Assembly: GCA_949358305.1 (NCBI GenBank)
Contig: OX442321.1
Coordinates: 7,341,605 to 7,405,604 of the forward strand
Direction of reading: 5' to 3'
Source: Strigamia acuminata
Taxonomy: Eukaryota; Arthropoda; Chilopoda; Geophilomorpha; Linotaeniidae
DNA length: 64,000 nucleotides
The translations under genes and the position numbers were made by a program. The notes beneath the pieces are model-generated. The model saw nothing but the letters and a program-made list of their open reading frames with translations. It was not told the DNA's origin and did not search any database. Positions 1 to 11,747 of this stretch are shown here, in pieces (the first letter of the stretch is position 1; each line of letters begins with the position of its first letter).

Positions 1-214
1 CTTCAAGTTTGCAATTGGAAATTTTTGTCTATCTCTAACGGTTTCCAAGATAATTTTCAAATGACCTTGAAGGAACATCCCAAGGTCAAATTTCGGGTCA
101 GCAAAAGATTGCCCCACCCAACTTTAGTACTTTGCCATCATTAGATCAGATGCTATGTCAGCACTTTCAGAAATATTAAGTAAAGATACAGACTTTTTGT
201 TCACCCTGTATAAT
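1..214. mobile_element. Probable end of a DNA transposon
   Basis: The stretch ends in CACCCTGTATAA near 205, which resembles the ACAGGGTG-type inverted ends of many insect DNA transposons. The other end lies outside the window, so no target duplication can be checked. There is no reading frame of interest. Classification is by terminal motif only. Confidence 0.3.
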
Positions 215-779
215 TTTGTGATTACTTGTTTCTTAACCTTTGAATAAAATGAAAATTTTATATTGATTTACAATATAATTTTATAATGTTTTTTTTTGTA
301 ATTTATCTATTTATTTACTTGATGGTTTCATTATCATTAATAAAATCAATTGTTACTTTATTTACATTTATTACTAAAAGTAATATAAAACACAACTATT
401 GATAAACAAAGTTAAAATCTTAGAAAAAGGATTTTAAAATTGATGATAAAACTATAACACAATTCACTTAAATGTTATTAAAACAATTGATAAATCTGTT
501 ACACAAAAAAATAAATAAAGTTAAATCAAATGATAAAATTATTATAAAGCTTAATTAAACATTATGAAAATCTTTCATAAATACATAGAAAAAATCTTGC
601 TAAACAAAAGTAAATGCAATGTAAATATGGATTGTAAAGTGGTCCTTTTAAAACTTGTAAACGCAATGATAAATATTAGATCAAACAATCTTGATAAACA
701 TGATTTACAATGATTAAATCATATTGTTTACAATATATTTATTTATGTATATCAACAATAAAATCTAATATTTTTTGCA
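215..779. other. AT-rich gene-less stretch
   Basis: Very AT-rich sequence with many short, degenerate repeats of GATAAA and TTTACAATA type words and no coding potential. It ends in TTTTTTGCAG at 770-779, which looks like a splice acceptor, directly against an LTR fragment; this may be chance. No gene or element is recognised. Confidence 0.4.
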
Positions 780-1377
780 GTGGAAGAAGCGGACCTGAAA
801 ACCGGATTCGACAGTGCGACGGCTTTGGATTCGTGAGTTTTCAACGGAGAATTTCCCGTTTCGACTCGAGGGTTCACACCTCGTATTCTCCACTTTGGCC
901 TGGCTATCTAGCTGGCCACGATTCCTGCTCCACAGCCGAATCAACTCGCGAAGTCTCACAATTTTACACCCGTTTGTGCATTTGCACCAATTTTCACGGC
1001 GATCCGTTGCCGCCATTTTCGTAACTTATTGTTTCCGCGCGCGCGAACAATTCCGTTGTTCTGGCGCCTTTCTCTTCTTTCCTTGTTTAACTTTAACAAT
1101 ATTCATTTGATAATTTATTTAATTCATGTATGCCCACTGCTCCTTAATTTTAACATTAATAAAACTATTTATCCTTTTTTAAATCACTTGTTATTATTGT
1201 ATTTGCTACCAAAAAACCCCTAGACACCAACTTAACTGCCAAACCCGATAGAAGGCCTAACCTTGGCATTCAACTGCTTCCACAGGTTGAATACCAGGAC
1301 TTTTTGCATTGAATTAGTTAATTAATTAGATTAATATTCTGTGCAATTATTATTTTGGGATTCCAGGAACGCAACAG
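780..1377 (+). mobile_element. 5'-truncated LTR fragment, family L1 of this window
   Basis: This segment is homologous to the minus-strand LTR arm at about 3104-3480: shared words include GCCTGGCT..TAGCTGGCC and GTTGCCGCCATTTT. It also shares its 3' half (GATAGAAGGCCTAA, CATTCAACTGCTTCCACAGG) with 2930-3010. It ends in CCAGGAACGCAACA, the same terminus seen at 1759 (inverted) and 3099. The overlapping open frames of 60-104 aa differ between copies and look non-coding. Read as a solo LTR fragment; Gypsy versus BEL type is not resolved. Confidence 0.55.
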
Positions 1378-1758
1378 GTGCAAGTCACGCACAACTAAAA
1401 TCGATTAATTTGATAATTTTCTTTCAGTTCATGGTAATTCCCTAGGAATTTAATTTTTTTATTGGAAATTTCATTCGAAAATGAAGAGGCTAATTGGTGC
1501 GTATTGCAACACAAGAAGCGACCCCTTGACGCTTCAGTGCAGCACACGACACACAAACTACCTAATTATACACAGGTTTATATTTCTGCTGTACATGGTG
1601 AACAAAGTTGCGATTTATAAAGAGTCAAATAAATTGAACCATGCTGGGTGAGTTGGAAAATTAAGAAAATAATTCTATTTAGGGCAGCTAATTTGCATGA
1701 GAAGTGACACTCCAATTTCCAATTTCAAATATTTTACATCGACGTTAAATTGACAATA
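1378..1758. other. IR-array spacer downstream of IR-1
   Basis: Homologous to spacer at 15390-16200 and 21590-21700 (GTGCAAGTCACGCACAACTA, CCCTAGGAATTTAATTTTTT) and to the blocks downstream of IR-2, IR-6 and IR-8 (GCGACCCCTTGACGCTTCA at 1518-1536). It runs into the 3' flank of IR-1 (ATTTTACATCGACGTTAAAT), where the LTR nest at 1759 interrupts it. No gene. Confidence 0.7.
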
Positions 1759-3913
1759 ATGCTGCGTTCCTGGATTTCCAAATAGGTAATAAGTTAAAAG
1801 TACTAAAGTTAAGGTCTCGGTATTCAAATGGCAGAACCAAATGAATGTCGTTTATAAGTATTCTATCTAGGTTTGGCCAATAATTAATGGGGAATAAAAT
1901 AACTACAACTAAATTAAGTTGTTGCGATCTCAAATGTTCACTTCATTTGTGGTGGAATTGTTCTGCCACGTTGCTAAGATATTGTTTATATTTTAACCAT
2001 AATCATTAGAATTGTGTTTTTTGCCGTGCACCTGTTGCGCTTTTGGGCAATTGGCCCAGAAGCTGTAACGGCTGCCCTGGCATTTTGAGCCCTGGATTGG
2101 GGCGTTGCTAAGTCAATCCCCAAATTTTGCACCGTTGCTAGGGCTGAAGCGTGCCTTGGCACACGCCACGCCTGCGCACTGGCCGTTTTCCGGCCATATT
2201 CCGAGCAATAATTCGAATTATTACTCACTCTTTGCATCACACTCATACCGTTCACACCGACACAGCTTTGTTCACTAACCAAAAAACACTGTTTTGTCTG
2301 TGACTCGTGAGTTTGCCAAGTTTCAACCCGATTTGTTTGAACTAAACGTTCAAACGAATCATTTTCCGAGCCGCGAAGACGACGCACGACGGCCCAAACC
2401 ACCGTCGTTCCCGCCGCCGCCCGAAGACCAACGCACCCACGCCGTTGAAGATCGACGCCAGCCAGCCGCCGAGGATTGCAGAGCCATCGTCGCCGCTCCT
2501 CGACCTGTTGACGACGATTCCGATTCAGATTGTAGCGGATCTCCAGTCAGGTTTTAACGATCGGCGGTACCCGCCGTTTGACTACTTGTCGCCAACGGAA
2601 ATCTCCCGTTGCAATCTAGGGTTTAACCTAAGATTTCCCGTATTGTCAGGCTTAACAGCCGGACCTCTTTGTGAAGTCTTTCGGCTTCACGCTTCCTTTC
2701 CTACTTCGCAGAGTTTGCGCGGCGTCGAGTCGCCATTTCTGCACTGCTTTTTCCCGCCCGAAGAAGACCCGCGCTGCTTCGAGCACGTCGCCTTCTACGC
2801 CGACGATATTATCCTCATAGAACCCATTTTATTAACCATTTCATCAATTGAACCTGTAATTAACGTACAATAAATTGATTAATTGTTTGATTTAAAATAC
2901 TTGAATTAGCCTTTATTCGAGATCAAATCCCTAGACACTGAGTTAACGGCTAACCCACCCGATAGAAGACCTATAAACGGCATTCAACTGCTTCCACAGG
3001 TGAACGCCGGGATCTCTCACACTCAAAAAATCCCATAGTGACTAAATATAAATTTAGTGTTGTTGTGAAAAGTCAATTGGAACCAACAGGAACGCGACAA
3101 AGTTCAAATGAATAAATGTTTATTGAAGCTAAAAAACACTATTAGTACAGTTAAGATTTAAGAAAAAAGGTGAAATGCGCGGGAACAATAGAGATGTTCG
3201 CGCGCGAGAAAAATGGCGGCAACGAATTGTCGCGCATTGTGTGAATTCACAAAGAGGGCAAAATCTTGCAATTTCACGGGTTCGTTCGGCTAAGGAGCCA
3301 GAACAAGTGGCCAGCTAGCAAGCCAGGCCGGTGGAGAAACGTGGTTTTTTGAACCACGAGTCACAACAAGAAATTCTCCGTGGAAAAGCAAACTCAACCG
3401 GCGTTATGTCGCCGAGGTCGAATCTGGTCTTCGGGTCCGTACAGTTACCGTCAGCTCGTAGAGCGTCAGTGGTCGGTGTTCAGTCCGCAGCCTTTCTTCT
3501 ATGAGGTCCAGCGAGGATTGGTTTGAATGTCTATTCAAACAAATCGGGTTAAATCACGATGAAAACTCACAAATCACAAATCAAAACAATGCAAGCAGAG
3601 CTGTGACAGCGAGATGAAGGGAGTTAGGGTAACAAACAGAGTGAGTAACAATTCAAATTATTACCCGGAAATCGGCCGGGGAATTGGCCAATGCGCATGC
3701 GTGGCGTGTGCCTGGCACACTTTTTGCTTAGCAACGGTGCTCATTAGGAGCTTGCCGTAGCAACACTCTAATTTCGGCAGTCTTGTTGCAATGGCAGTAA
3801 CAACAACTTCTGTATAACAGCCGATAGCATTAACACAATAAAACAAACATTAAAATTATTACACAGTGTTACAAACTTTACCCAAATATCAAAAAGACAT
3901 TTGGGGTCACAAC
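1759..3913 (-). mobile_element. LTR with a nested, oppositely oriented LTR
   Basis: An outer minus-strand LTR runs from 3913 (TGTTGTGACCCC) to 1759 (ending GGAACGCAGCA on the minus strand) and is flanked by TTAT on both sides when compared with the empty site in other IR units (GACAATAAGCTCACGTG). It is split by a plus-strand LTR of the same family, roughly 1948-3099 (TGTGGTGG to AACGCGACA). The pair makes a long imperfect inverted repeat: 2110-2340 against 3545-3760. No gag or pol is present, so both are solo LTRs. Inner junction positions are approximate and I could not find its target duplication. Confidence 0.6.
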
Positions 3914-3978
3914 AATAAGCAAACGTGTCACTATTAAACTACAGAATGAAATTAGATTGATATATACAAAATGTGCTT

Positions 3979-6900
3979 TTAAAATCTCGCTATTAATAGC
4001 TCCAGCAACCCAACTATGACCGACAACAGCATTCCACAGGCGAAGAAGAAGAATGGGCCACGTATTTGACCAAACGAAATTGAATAGAATAAATTATCCT
4101 CGCCGCAGTCGCGCCACAATTTTAAATAATGATTAAACAACAGGTGTAATAATCCACATTCCTTCAACCGTATGATTCTGTCATGTTCATTGAAAAACTT
4201 AATTAATAATTAAAAGTCTGGATTCTAGAAATGCGGTATATAATTACTTTTGATTGAAAAACTCCTTGTAAGCAAAATCTTTTGAAAAAGCCAGTGCCAC
4301 AAATATACTAACCATGGGCTTTTCGGCAACTGTTAAACTACAGTTTGTCAATAAAAGTTCTGGTAAAAGAAATGCAGTTTTTTGCTCGAATACTGCTTCA
4401 AATCCCTCATTCAAATTTTTAATTGCCAGATATGATGCATTGGGAAATAACCTCTGTTATGAATTAAAGAAAGCATGAGTTCACTGTTATTATAATTGAT
4501 TGTTTTCAGTTAGACAAAACCTTAAAGAGATATTCAGGATCACTACGCTCTAAAAAGACAGGTAAATAATCTGTATTGTAAACCATTTCCTCAAGTGAGT
4601 TGAATGGAGCCTTAATATTAGTAGTTGCAAACAAAGCTGTCAACAGTGAAGCGTAAACAGATAAAAGCACTGTTGACAAGGTCAGAAAAATAAAAAGACA
4701 AAATCTCAAAGAATGCAACGATGGAACTGACAAATTGCCTGAAAGAAACATCAAAAATGCATTCAATTAATTGCCTTCTAAAAATGTCAATTGTACGTGC
4801 CTACTACGACAATTGGCCACCAGAGGAGAATCTCATTTAGAAAACTTATTATACATATTGAAAATGAATTTAACCTTGTCGACTTTTCCATTAAAATAAG
4901 GAAAATGATTATCAAATTGACAGCAAATATGCTTAGCCAAACATTCGTGCTGAATGCTTTCAAGAAGTTAGTCAGAGACCATTCACGATAATCCAAATTT
5001 CGATATGCAAATTTTAAGACTATTTTGAACAACCAAGGCGAGTACTCAACATAGTCTCTCTTCTCTCGACAAATATCTAGACTAGTGGCAATATCCGCTG
5101 TCTAGAAATAAAATCAAATTATTTAATTTATAGCTTATCAGCAAATATTATTTTTGTGTAATCAGGGTATTATTGGCACAAAGGCTTATAAACAATACTT
5201 ACTCCATGTACAATTTCACCCATCAATCCATTCCATTTTCCATCTCGAATTTGACCAAAAACGATCCCTTTGATTTCAGTCAACTTAAAGCTAATTTTAA
5301 AAATAAAGTAACAACAAAATTCCATCACCATGTGATCATTACCTAATATTATAAGTTGTATGAAAGATGGACAACAGTTGTCCAAAATAACCATCCATTA
5401 TTACTGAATGGTTTTCCTCTCTAAAGATAACATATGGAGGAAACTGAAAATTATATGTTGAAATAAAATAAAAGAAAAAGTCAAAGAAGAAATAAATATA
5501 GATCTTGCAGAATCATAATTCACTATACTCTGGCTCACCGTTAGAAAAGGACCAGTTCCTATTGGTCGAGCCTGTTTACTCATAACTGTTACCTGTATAC
5601 TTTCACTAGGAAAATTAGTTTTGTGGTTTTATTTAGTTTGATTATTTTAGATCTTTGAAATGATGTAAAATGACTAATATTTAATAATAAAATGTTTTTA
5701 AAAGTCTGGAAGCAATGTTTTCAGCTGTTACTTTTTCAAAATTCATGATTGTTAAGTTCGCTCAGTTTATTGGTTGCTATGTCAAGCTGGTTTTGAAATT
5801 TATGATCGATTGTTCTGTCTGGAAGCGTTTGTATTTTGGCCTACTTTTATGTAGCCCTACACCAGTGAATAGGCTCGACCAATAGGAACCGGTCCCCTTC
5901 TAACGGTGAGCCAGAGTATATATGCTTGGTTCATTTAATTGCTCGTAAATATGGTTGTGAACAAACTCAGTTAACACGGTGCATCGAACTTATTTGTTAT
6001 GTATAGAAAAGTAAACGACATATTGTTGGTTTTGAGTGCCCAGTCTTCACGCCAGGTGAACGTTTCACCTGCGCACCCACGACGTCCAGATGACGTACTT
6101 GGCGTAAACCAATCAGGGTTGAGCGCACCTGTATATAATGTGTTAGCAATTAGAATAAAGTTAGTCATTTGCTGTTAAACCTAACCACGCGTCTTATCAT
6201 TGTCCCAACCTTCGACACTAAAAACTACAGGTTATGGGCCCAGCACGCTTCCACTGCGGATAATATCGAGATTTGGGACGAAACGATCGAAGAAGTCAAA
6301 ACGTTTTTGATACGAACCGTTTCGAGAAACAAAATCAGAAACGATGGCGAATGCAGGCGGAATTTCGGCTAGAATCGAACCACTGGGGAAAGAAAACTAC
6401 GATGCCTGGAAAGTCCAAATGGAAGCAATTTTGGGGAAGAACGATCTCTTAAAGTACGCGGACGGAACATTGAAGCGACCAGAAGTTGATCCAAGCAACA
6501 ATAACACCAAGAAAGCCGCCGAAAATTGGGACGTGAGAGACAGAAACACGAGATACGATATTTTGCTACACGTAAAACAGTCGGAGATTCGATTGTTGAA
6601 AAACTGTAAAACCTCAAACGAATTATGGAGAAAATTGGACGAAATTTACGAAGCGAAAGGACCGGCAAATATGGGCATGTTGCTGAAACAAATTTGCGGA
6701 AACAAAATGGCTGAGAACGAAAACGTGCGTGACTATCTGAAGGGATTTTTTGAAGCGGTTGATAAGCTACTCGACATGGATATGGAAATCCATCCGACAC
6801 TTACTGGGACGCTGCTGTTGCAAAGTTTGCCGAAATCATTCGATACGTTCAAGATCACGATGGAATCGCGAGACACATTGCCGACGCTGGAAGCGCTAAA

Positions 6901-9900
6901 AGCTAAAATTATAGCCGCAGCAATTTCTCAAGAAAAAGATAAAGAAGAAGTATCCGACGCAATGTTGGCCAAGAAATCGTTCCAAAAACGGAGGCAGCCG
7001 AAGAACGGCGACGATGAATCGGATTCTGATGAAAAGCCGACTTTCAAGTTCAAGTGCCACGGTTGCGGAAAAATCGGCCACAAAATCGCCGATTGCCGAA
7101 GTAAAAGCAAGAAGGAAAGCGCATCGAGAGCCGAGAAGTCCAAGTACGAATTATTTTTCTGCGAACAAAACGAGACAGCATTGAAATGCGAGAAGTCACG
7201 GCCGAGAAATTGGTGTTTGGACAGCGGCGCAAGTTCCCACATGTGCTCGAGCAATTCAACATTTTCAACGATCGAATTCCTGAAGAACCAGAAATTGAAT
7301 TTGGCCAGTAAAGCGAGTACGAACATCGACGGAAAAGGAACCGCGAAAATCGTCGTCAAAACTGGAGACGGAAATATGAAGTTGGATTTGACGGAGACTC
7401 TCTTGGTACGGGATTTGCGAACGAATTTGATGTCAGTCGGAAAGATCACAGAGCGGGGACACAAGGTGATTTTTGACAATAAATCAGCAGAAATAATAAG
7501 CCCGAAGGGAGAAATCGTATTCACCGCCGAAAAAAGAAACGGATTATATTACATCGTCGACAAGACCGAGGATGCTGCGACCGCAATGGAAATCGAAGTC
7601 AGAACCGGGAACATGAAGACCGAAAAAGCAAGTACGGAAGTCAAGAAGACAAGAACCGAGAACAAGAAAACAGCTGCGGAAGTCAAGAAGACGAGAACCG
7701 AGAACAAGAAAACAGCTGCGGAAGTCAAGAAGACGAGAGCCGAAAACAAGAAAACAGCTGCGGAAGTCAAGAAGACTAGAACCGAGAACGTAAAAATTCG
7801 CGAATGGCACGAGAAGCTCGAATACGAATCAATTTTGAAGAAACTGAAAAACGACTTTGCAGAACAGATAAGTCAAACATTAATGGAAATGGCGCAATAT
7901 ATGATTTTGCAGCCGAGTGAGGAATCAAGTGTGGAACTAGACAAGAACGAGAACGAAGTCAAAATTTCCGAGAACGAGAGCGAAGCCGAAATTTCCGAGA
8001 ACGAGAGCGAAGCCGAAATTTCCGAGAACGAGAACGAAGTTGAAATTTCCGAGAACGAGAACGAAGTAGAAATTTTCGAGAACGAGACGGAACAAGGGGA
8101 AGTCGAAATCAAGATCAATGATGAAGTCGAGAACGAGACTGAACAAGGGGAAGTCGAAACTCTCCAGATCAAAAACGTACGAGCGCCTCCGCGACAATCT
8201 TCGAGAACTCGGAGGCTGTATTCAAATCGAAATGGAAAACCACCAGGAAGAATTCGATATGAAGAGTATTAATTAGTAAAACAAAATATTTGAATTGTTT
8301 GAGAAAAATATGTTTAATATTTGAATTGTTTAAGAAAAGTGTTTTTAATTATTTTAACTTTTGAGATGTAAAAATGTTGGAATATGTGGTGACTGGCACT
8401 CAGGGGAAGTGTTGGTTTTGAGTGCCCAGTCTTCACGCCAGGTGAACGTTTCACCTGCGCACCCACGACGTCCAGATGACGTACTTGGCGTAAACCAATC
8501 AGGGTTGAGCGCACCTGTATATAATGTGTTAGCAATTAGAATAAAGTTAGTCATTTGCTGTTAAACCTAACCACGCGTCTTATCATTGTCCCAACCTTCG
8601 ACACTAAAAACTACACATATTAAAAGTAAACATGACGATTGGTTCAATTTAAAGTTATAAATTCTGCAAAATCAACCTTAGCATAAGAAGTGCATACCAT
8701 AACTCCTGCTACTTCAATTGGTGAATTACTCGTGTCAGCTATATTTCTTGACGTAATCTTTAATTTAATAAAATGTCAAACTTGTTAGAATATTGTTTTT
8801 GAAAACTCGTCCAATTGTGACAATTTTGTTTCAATTAAAACACACATTAAAAACCTTGTGACGATTCTACTTTTAGGCTAATTTATTAGCCAATTTAGTG
8901 AGATAGATCGGTCGGAACAAGACGTTGCTAAGTCTAGCAACAACCTAACCGAGATAAGCTACGGAATTCTGTGTGATGTGAATAACTAGTCGAGCATAGA
9001 AATAACTTACAGTTTTGTGTATGACATAACATATATTTATTAAGCATAATAAATAGATGGGGTTCTTCAACATGTGTAAACGGGCGGCATCAACTGGTTG
9101 AGGATCCGGGCGAAGCCAAAGGAATGCGGCTGACTTTCGGCATCGTCACAACGAACACTACGGAGGCGTAATTGGTCCGCAGCGCGAATATCTAATAATG
9201 TGAAGAGTCCTTCACATTCGCTAGGAATGTTCTTTAGAATATTCCAGAGTTAAATAAATATAAAATCTGTCACGTCGTAGTCGACTTTTTTAACAATGGT
9301 TTCAGAAATTTGAGAATTTCCAGGGATTGTGATAACCAGAAAATTTAGGTTCGCAGGCGCTGCAACTCTTAAAACTTTGCCGGGGGTGGTAGCTAGGTTA
9401 AGACAGCGTCTATTCGTGAAATCTGTATTTTTATGGGTGCAGGATTCAATTCGGGCGCCGTACAAAATGGCGAACGTTGATACTTCGAATTAAGACCAAA
9501 ATATCGCTCTTCACTAGGGAAAATGTCGTCATATGCTAGGCGTACTTACGAAGAGTATGTTTCTTCTCCTGGACACGCGCAAACGTTGGGTGAACGCGCG
9601 CACAGGTACCAAACCGCAGACAACGTCGTCGGACCGTCGATAATGAAATGAATACGCAATTGAGACGAGTATGAGTTCAAAATGTCTAAGCTGAGAAGGA
9701 AGTCACAGTCGTGGCATAAAATGTATTGACGAATTAAGACCGTCGAATACGCCGTTTTTCCAGTAAATTGTACGCAAATAATGGGCAAACAATAAATGTA
9801 GTGGTTAGATAGCCAACCATGAGAATTCGGGCTGCATAATGACCGTATGCGTTGAGACGCAACATAAATCGCACTTGGAAATCTCCCAGTTCAGACAGGA

Positions 9901-11747
9901 GATGTTGACTAGTTGAAGGCGAAAATTATTCTCTCTGTTCAAGTTGTCTTGACAGAACAAGTCACCTCTGATCACATGTCAAAGGCCAAGTCAATTCCCA
10001 ATGGGGACCGAGCAGAAAACAGGCGATCAGGGGTGAAATATGCAAATTTGGAGCGCGATTATATCAACTTATTGCAGAATTCTCATGAATTGTCTGGATG
10101 GAGTGATTAAAACCAGGACAGATTAAAGATAAATGTCAAAAATAAGGAAAATAAAATAAAATAAAATAATAAATTTAGATTTGGGAAAAATAAAATAATT
10201 TAAAGAAATTAAAACAATTTCTCAACAAAATTGGGGAAAAACTAAGGGAAAGGCGCAAAAATGCGCTTAAAATTTTGAAAATTTTTTTTGCTCAAAGTCA
10301 GGACCGTGACAAATCATTAATGGGACATAACAATTTATTGTTAAGTGTTTATTATTTGGGCGGGGACAGTCACGACAGTCGGCAGGACCGTCGCGGGAGT
10401 TGTTGAGACTCCATCCGCCAGCATGCCTTACGACAACAAGATCTCGTGATCAGGCGCCGAGTATTTGTTTGCATACGACAAGTCGCTGTCGGTGATACCA
10501 ACCACCGGGTAAACATGTCCTGCTTTTAACAGCTGGGATTACAAGTAGTTGTTTATCGCAATGTTAACACATTGCTCACGGGCTACCAACCCGGTGTGCG
10601 TACCTGTGAATAAGCCTTTTACCGACCTTTAATGTACGGAAGGACCATAAAGAGAACCCTGAAAACATGGTTGTCCATGTTTGTTTCGTGCTCGGGTGAG
10701 ACCTCCCGCACACGAGCTCTGATAGAGCATCTAACCTATGTCCGAGGAATCGCTCAGATAGATGCGACTATCACCGATCATCAAAAGGGTATTTGTTTAA
10801 CTGGTTAATCATCCAGTGCATGGACAATGTACTATGCCACCGTACAGAATCTCACTGTCCCTTGGAACAGCAAGCTAATGCTACAGGGCCATTTCATGTT
10901 GTTAACATGTCTACTGGAGTTAGCCTTCCCAAATGGGCCTTACAACAAGCAATAACGTGATAGTAATAATACATATCCATTGAGAGCTGAGGGGGCCTGA
11001 TGTGTCGATAAGAAAGAGAGAAATCAAACGATAACCAACAATTCATACAGACATTATTCATTCAAGCCAAGGGGATACTGGTTGAAAAACCAGTGCTTAT
11101 ATAGTTCTGGAGAACTACTAGATTGGCGACAACCAATCAGTGCACGGATCGGTGGATTCGTGGATCATTAGTCTGAACCTAAAAGAGATAGGGGTCAAGG
11201 AGAGTCCGATTGGTCCTTTCCAAAAGGTAAGTAAAACATAATATTGATTCGATAGAATCAATATCTCAAGTAATAATACTTAATTATGCTCTAATAAAAT
11301 AATATATATTTTATACGTCCCTTTAAATCAGTGTTTAATCTTAACTCCTAATTTATCAAAGTTTTAAACTACGCGCGTTAATTAAACAGCGCCACCTAGC
11401 GTGAACATTGACTAATACGATTCTATGATCGTCACAACCTTGTTTGGGGTTCGTGGAGGGAATAAAAGATGAAAATAAAGTGAATTACCTTTTGTACAGT
11501 TTAAAAGAAGCCAAAATTGGCACTCAGTGCACGACATGTTTACAGATTGCATACTCACTTTGAAAATATTTTTTGAAAAGATATCTAAAAGAAAATTTAA
11601 AACTAATTTTAAAATTCAAGCATTGTACAAAAAAAAATCACCCGTTTTCAGAGGAGAAATACCAACAGAAATTTTAGAACTCATCTGAGACAGATTTGAT
11701 GCGGCTGTAAAGCTTACACAGCTTACTAAGCAAAATAAATAAAACAT
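3979..11747 (-). CDS. IR-1: ionotropic receptor, nine exons, 434 aa
   Basis: Variant ionotropic glutamate receptor of the insect IR type, a plasma-membrane ligand-gated channel of chemosensory neurons; the ligand is unknown. Exons (minus): 11642-11747, 11559-11584, 8698-8757, 5343-5443, 5203-5290, 4801-5101, 4521-4738, 4248-4453, 3979-4177; total 1305 nt with consistent phases. The start gives a signal peptide (MFYLFCLVSCVSF). S1 holds DGYFGQLL and RDGKWNGLMGEIVHG; M1 is VWLSIFAVNLIIIFLIL; pore loop and M2 are in exons 6-7 (SVYASLLTALFATTN); S2 has FNSLEEMVYNTDYLP; M4 is in the last exon. No stop in the frame. Oddities: the intron 6 donor is GC, not GT; intron 2 carries a 2.6-kb insertion, intron 3 a MITE and Copia-1, which stretch the gene to 7.8 kb. 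Family call firm; transcription unproven. Confidence 0.8.
5526..5918. mobile_element. MITE-1, TA-flanked, TACTCT ends
   Basis: Inverted ends of about 55 bp: TACTCTGGCTCACCGTTAGA at the left and its inverse at the right (TCTAACGGTGAGCCAGAGTA). TA flanks both sides, and the sequence without it (CACTATATGC) matches the other IR units, so this is a precise insertion. It lies in intron 3 of IR-1 and has no transposase. The subterminal ATTGGTCGAGCC is shared with MITE-3. Tc1/mariner-type mobilisation is inferred from the TA target. Confidence 0.85.
6024..6229 (+). repeat. Copia-1 5' LTR
   Basis: 206 bp, TG...CA, preceded by CATAT. TATATAA lies near 6132 and AATAAAG near 6151, giving the U3-R layout. 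Followed directly by the tRNA primer site. Confidence 0.92.
6344..8272 (+). CDS. Copia-1 Gag-protease protein, 642 aa
   Basis: Retrotransposon structural protein that would form virus-like particles in the cytoplasm. Residues 1-220 are a copia-type Gag (starts MANAGGISARIEPLGKENYD, UBN2/DUF4219-like). A CCHC zinc knuckle (CHGCGKIGHKIADC) lies near 236 and an aspartic-protease motif (WCLDSGASSHMC) near 290. Downstream come 14-residue repeats EVKKTRTENKKTAA (42-bp DNA units at 7636-7785), a coiled segment, then acidic ENESEAEIS repeats. The last residues (RQSSRTRRLYSNRNGKPPGR) resemble the basic linker between integrase and reverse transcriptase, so pol was removed by internal deletion with the stop kept. 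Full copia polyproteins are near 1300-1400 aa. ATG at 6344 follows the primer site by about 100 bp. Confidence 0.88.
   Translation: MANAGGISARIEPLGKENYDAWKVQMEAILGKNDLLKYADGTLKRPEVDPSNNNTKKAAENWDVRDRNTRYDILLHVKQSEIRLLKNCKTSNELWRKLDEIYEAKGPANMGMLLKQICGNKMAENENVRDYLKGFFEAVDKLLDMDMEIHPTLTGTLLLQSLPKSFDTFKITMESRDTLPTLEALKAKIIAAAISQEKDKEEVSDAMLAKKSFQKRRQPKNGDDESDSDEKPTFKFKCHGCGKIGHKIADCRSKSKKESASRAEKSKYELFFCEQNETALKCEKSRPRNWCLDSGASSHMCSSNSTFSTIEFLKNQKLNLASKASTNIDGKGTAKIVVKTGDGNMKLDLTETLLVRDLRTNLMSVGKITERGHKVIFDNKSAEIISPKGEIVFTAEKRNGLYYIVDKTEDAATAMEIEVRTGNMKTEKASTEVKKTRTENKKTAAEVKKTRTENKKTAAEVKKTRAENKKTAAEVKKTRTENVKIREWHEKLEYESILKKLKNDFAEQISQTLMEMAQYMILQPSEESSVELDKNENEVKISENESEAEISENESEAEISENENEVEISENENEVEIFENETEQGEVEIKINDEVENETEQGEVETLQIKNVRAPPRQSSRTRRLYSNRNGKPPGRIRYEEY
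8410..8615 (+). repeat. Copia-1 3' LTR
   Basis: 206 bp, same as the 5' LTR by eye, which suggests a recent insertion. Preceded by the purine tract CAGGGGAAG and followed by the CATAT duplication. Confidence 0.92.
8855..11430 (-). mobile_element. 2.6-kb insertion with TG/CA ends in IR-1 intron 2
   Basis: Boundaries come from the empty site AAAACCTTGTTTGG in other IR units: the insertion starts TGTGACGATTC, ends ATCGTCACA, and is flanked by ACCT on both sides (4-bp duplication). A third ATCGTCACA sits at about 9143-9151, so 8855-9151 could be a 297-bp LTR, but the opposite end does not match it beyond the first nine bases. Minus-strand frames at 9546-9788 and 9250-9465 contain LLSLDILNSY, weakly like the Gypsy protease LLG-D-L motif. 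Either a decayed 4-bp-duplication LTR element or a DNA element with short inverted ends; unresolved. Confidence 0.55.

Larger units (their letters stand above)
6024..8615 (+). mobile_element. Copia-1: gag-only Ty1/copia LTR element
   Basis: Complete structure: 206-bp LTRs at 6024-6229 and 8410-8615 (TGTTGGTTTTGAG to AAAACTACA, identical by eye), CATAT target duplications at 6019-6023 and 8616-8620, a primer site GGTTATGGGCCCAGCA right after the 5' LTR (initiator methionine tRNA type, as in Drosophila copia), and a purine tract CAGGGGAAG before the 3' LTR. The LTR has a TATATAA box and an AATAAAG signal. The interior holds only one gag-protease frame; integrase, reverse transcriptase and RNase H are absent. 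Inserted in intron 3 of IR-1. It must depend on another copia for enzymes. Confidence 0.92.
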
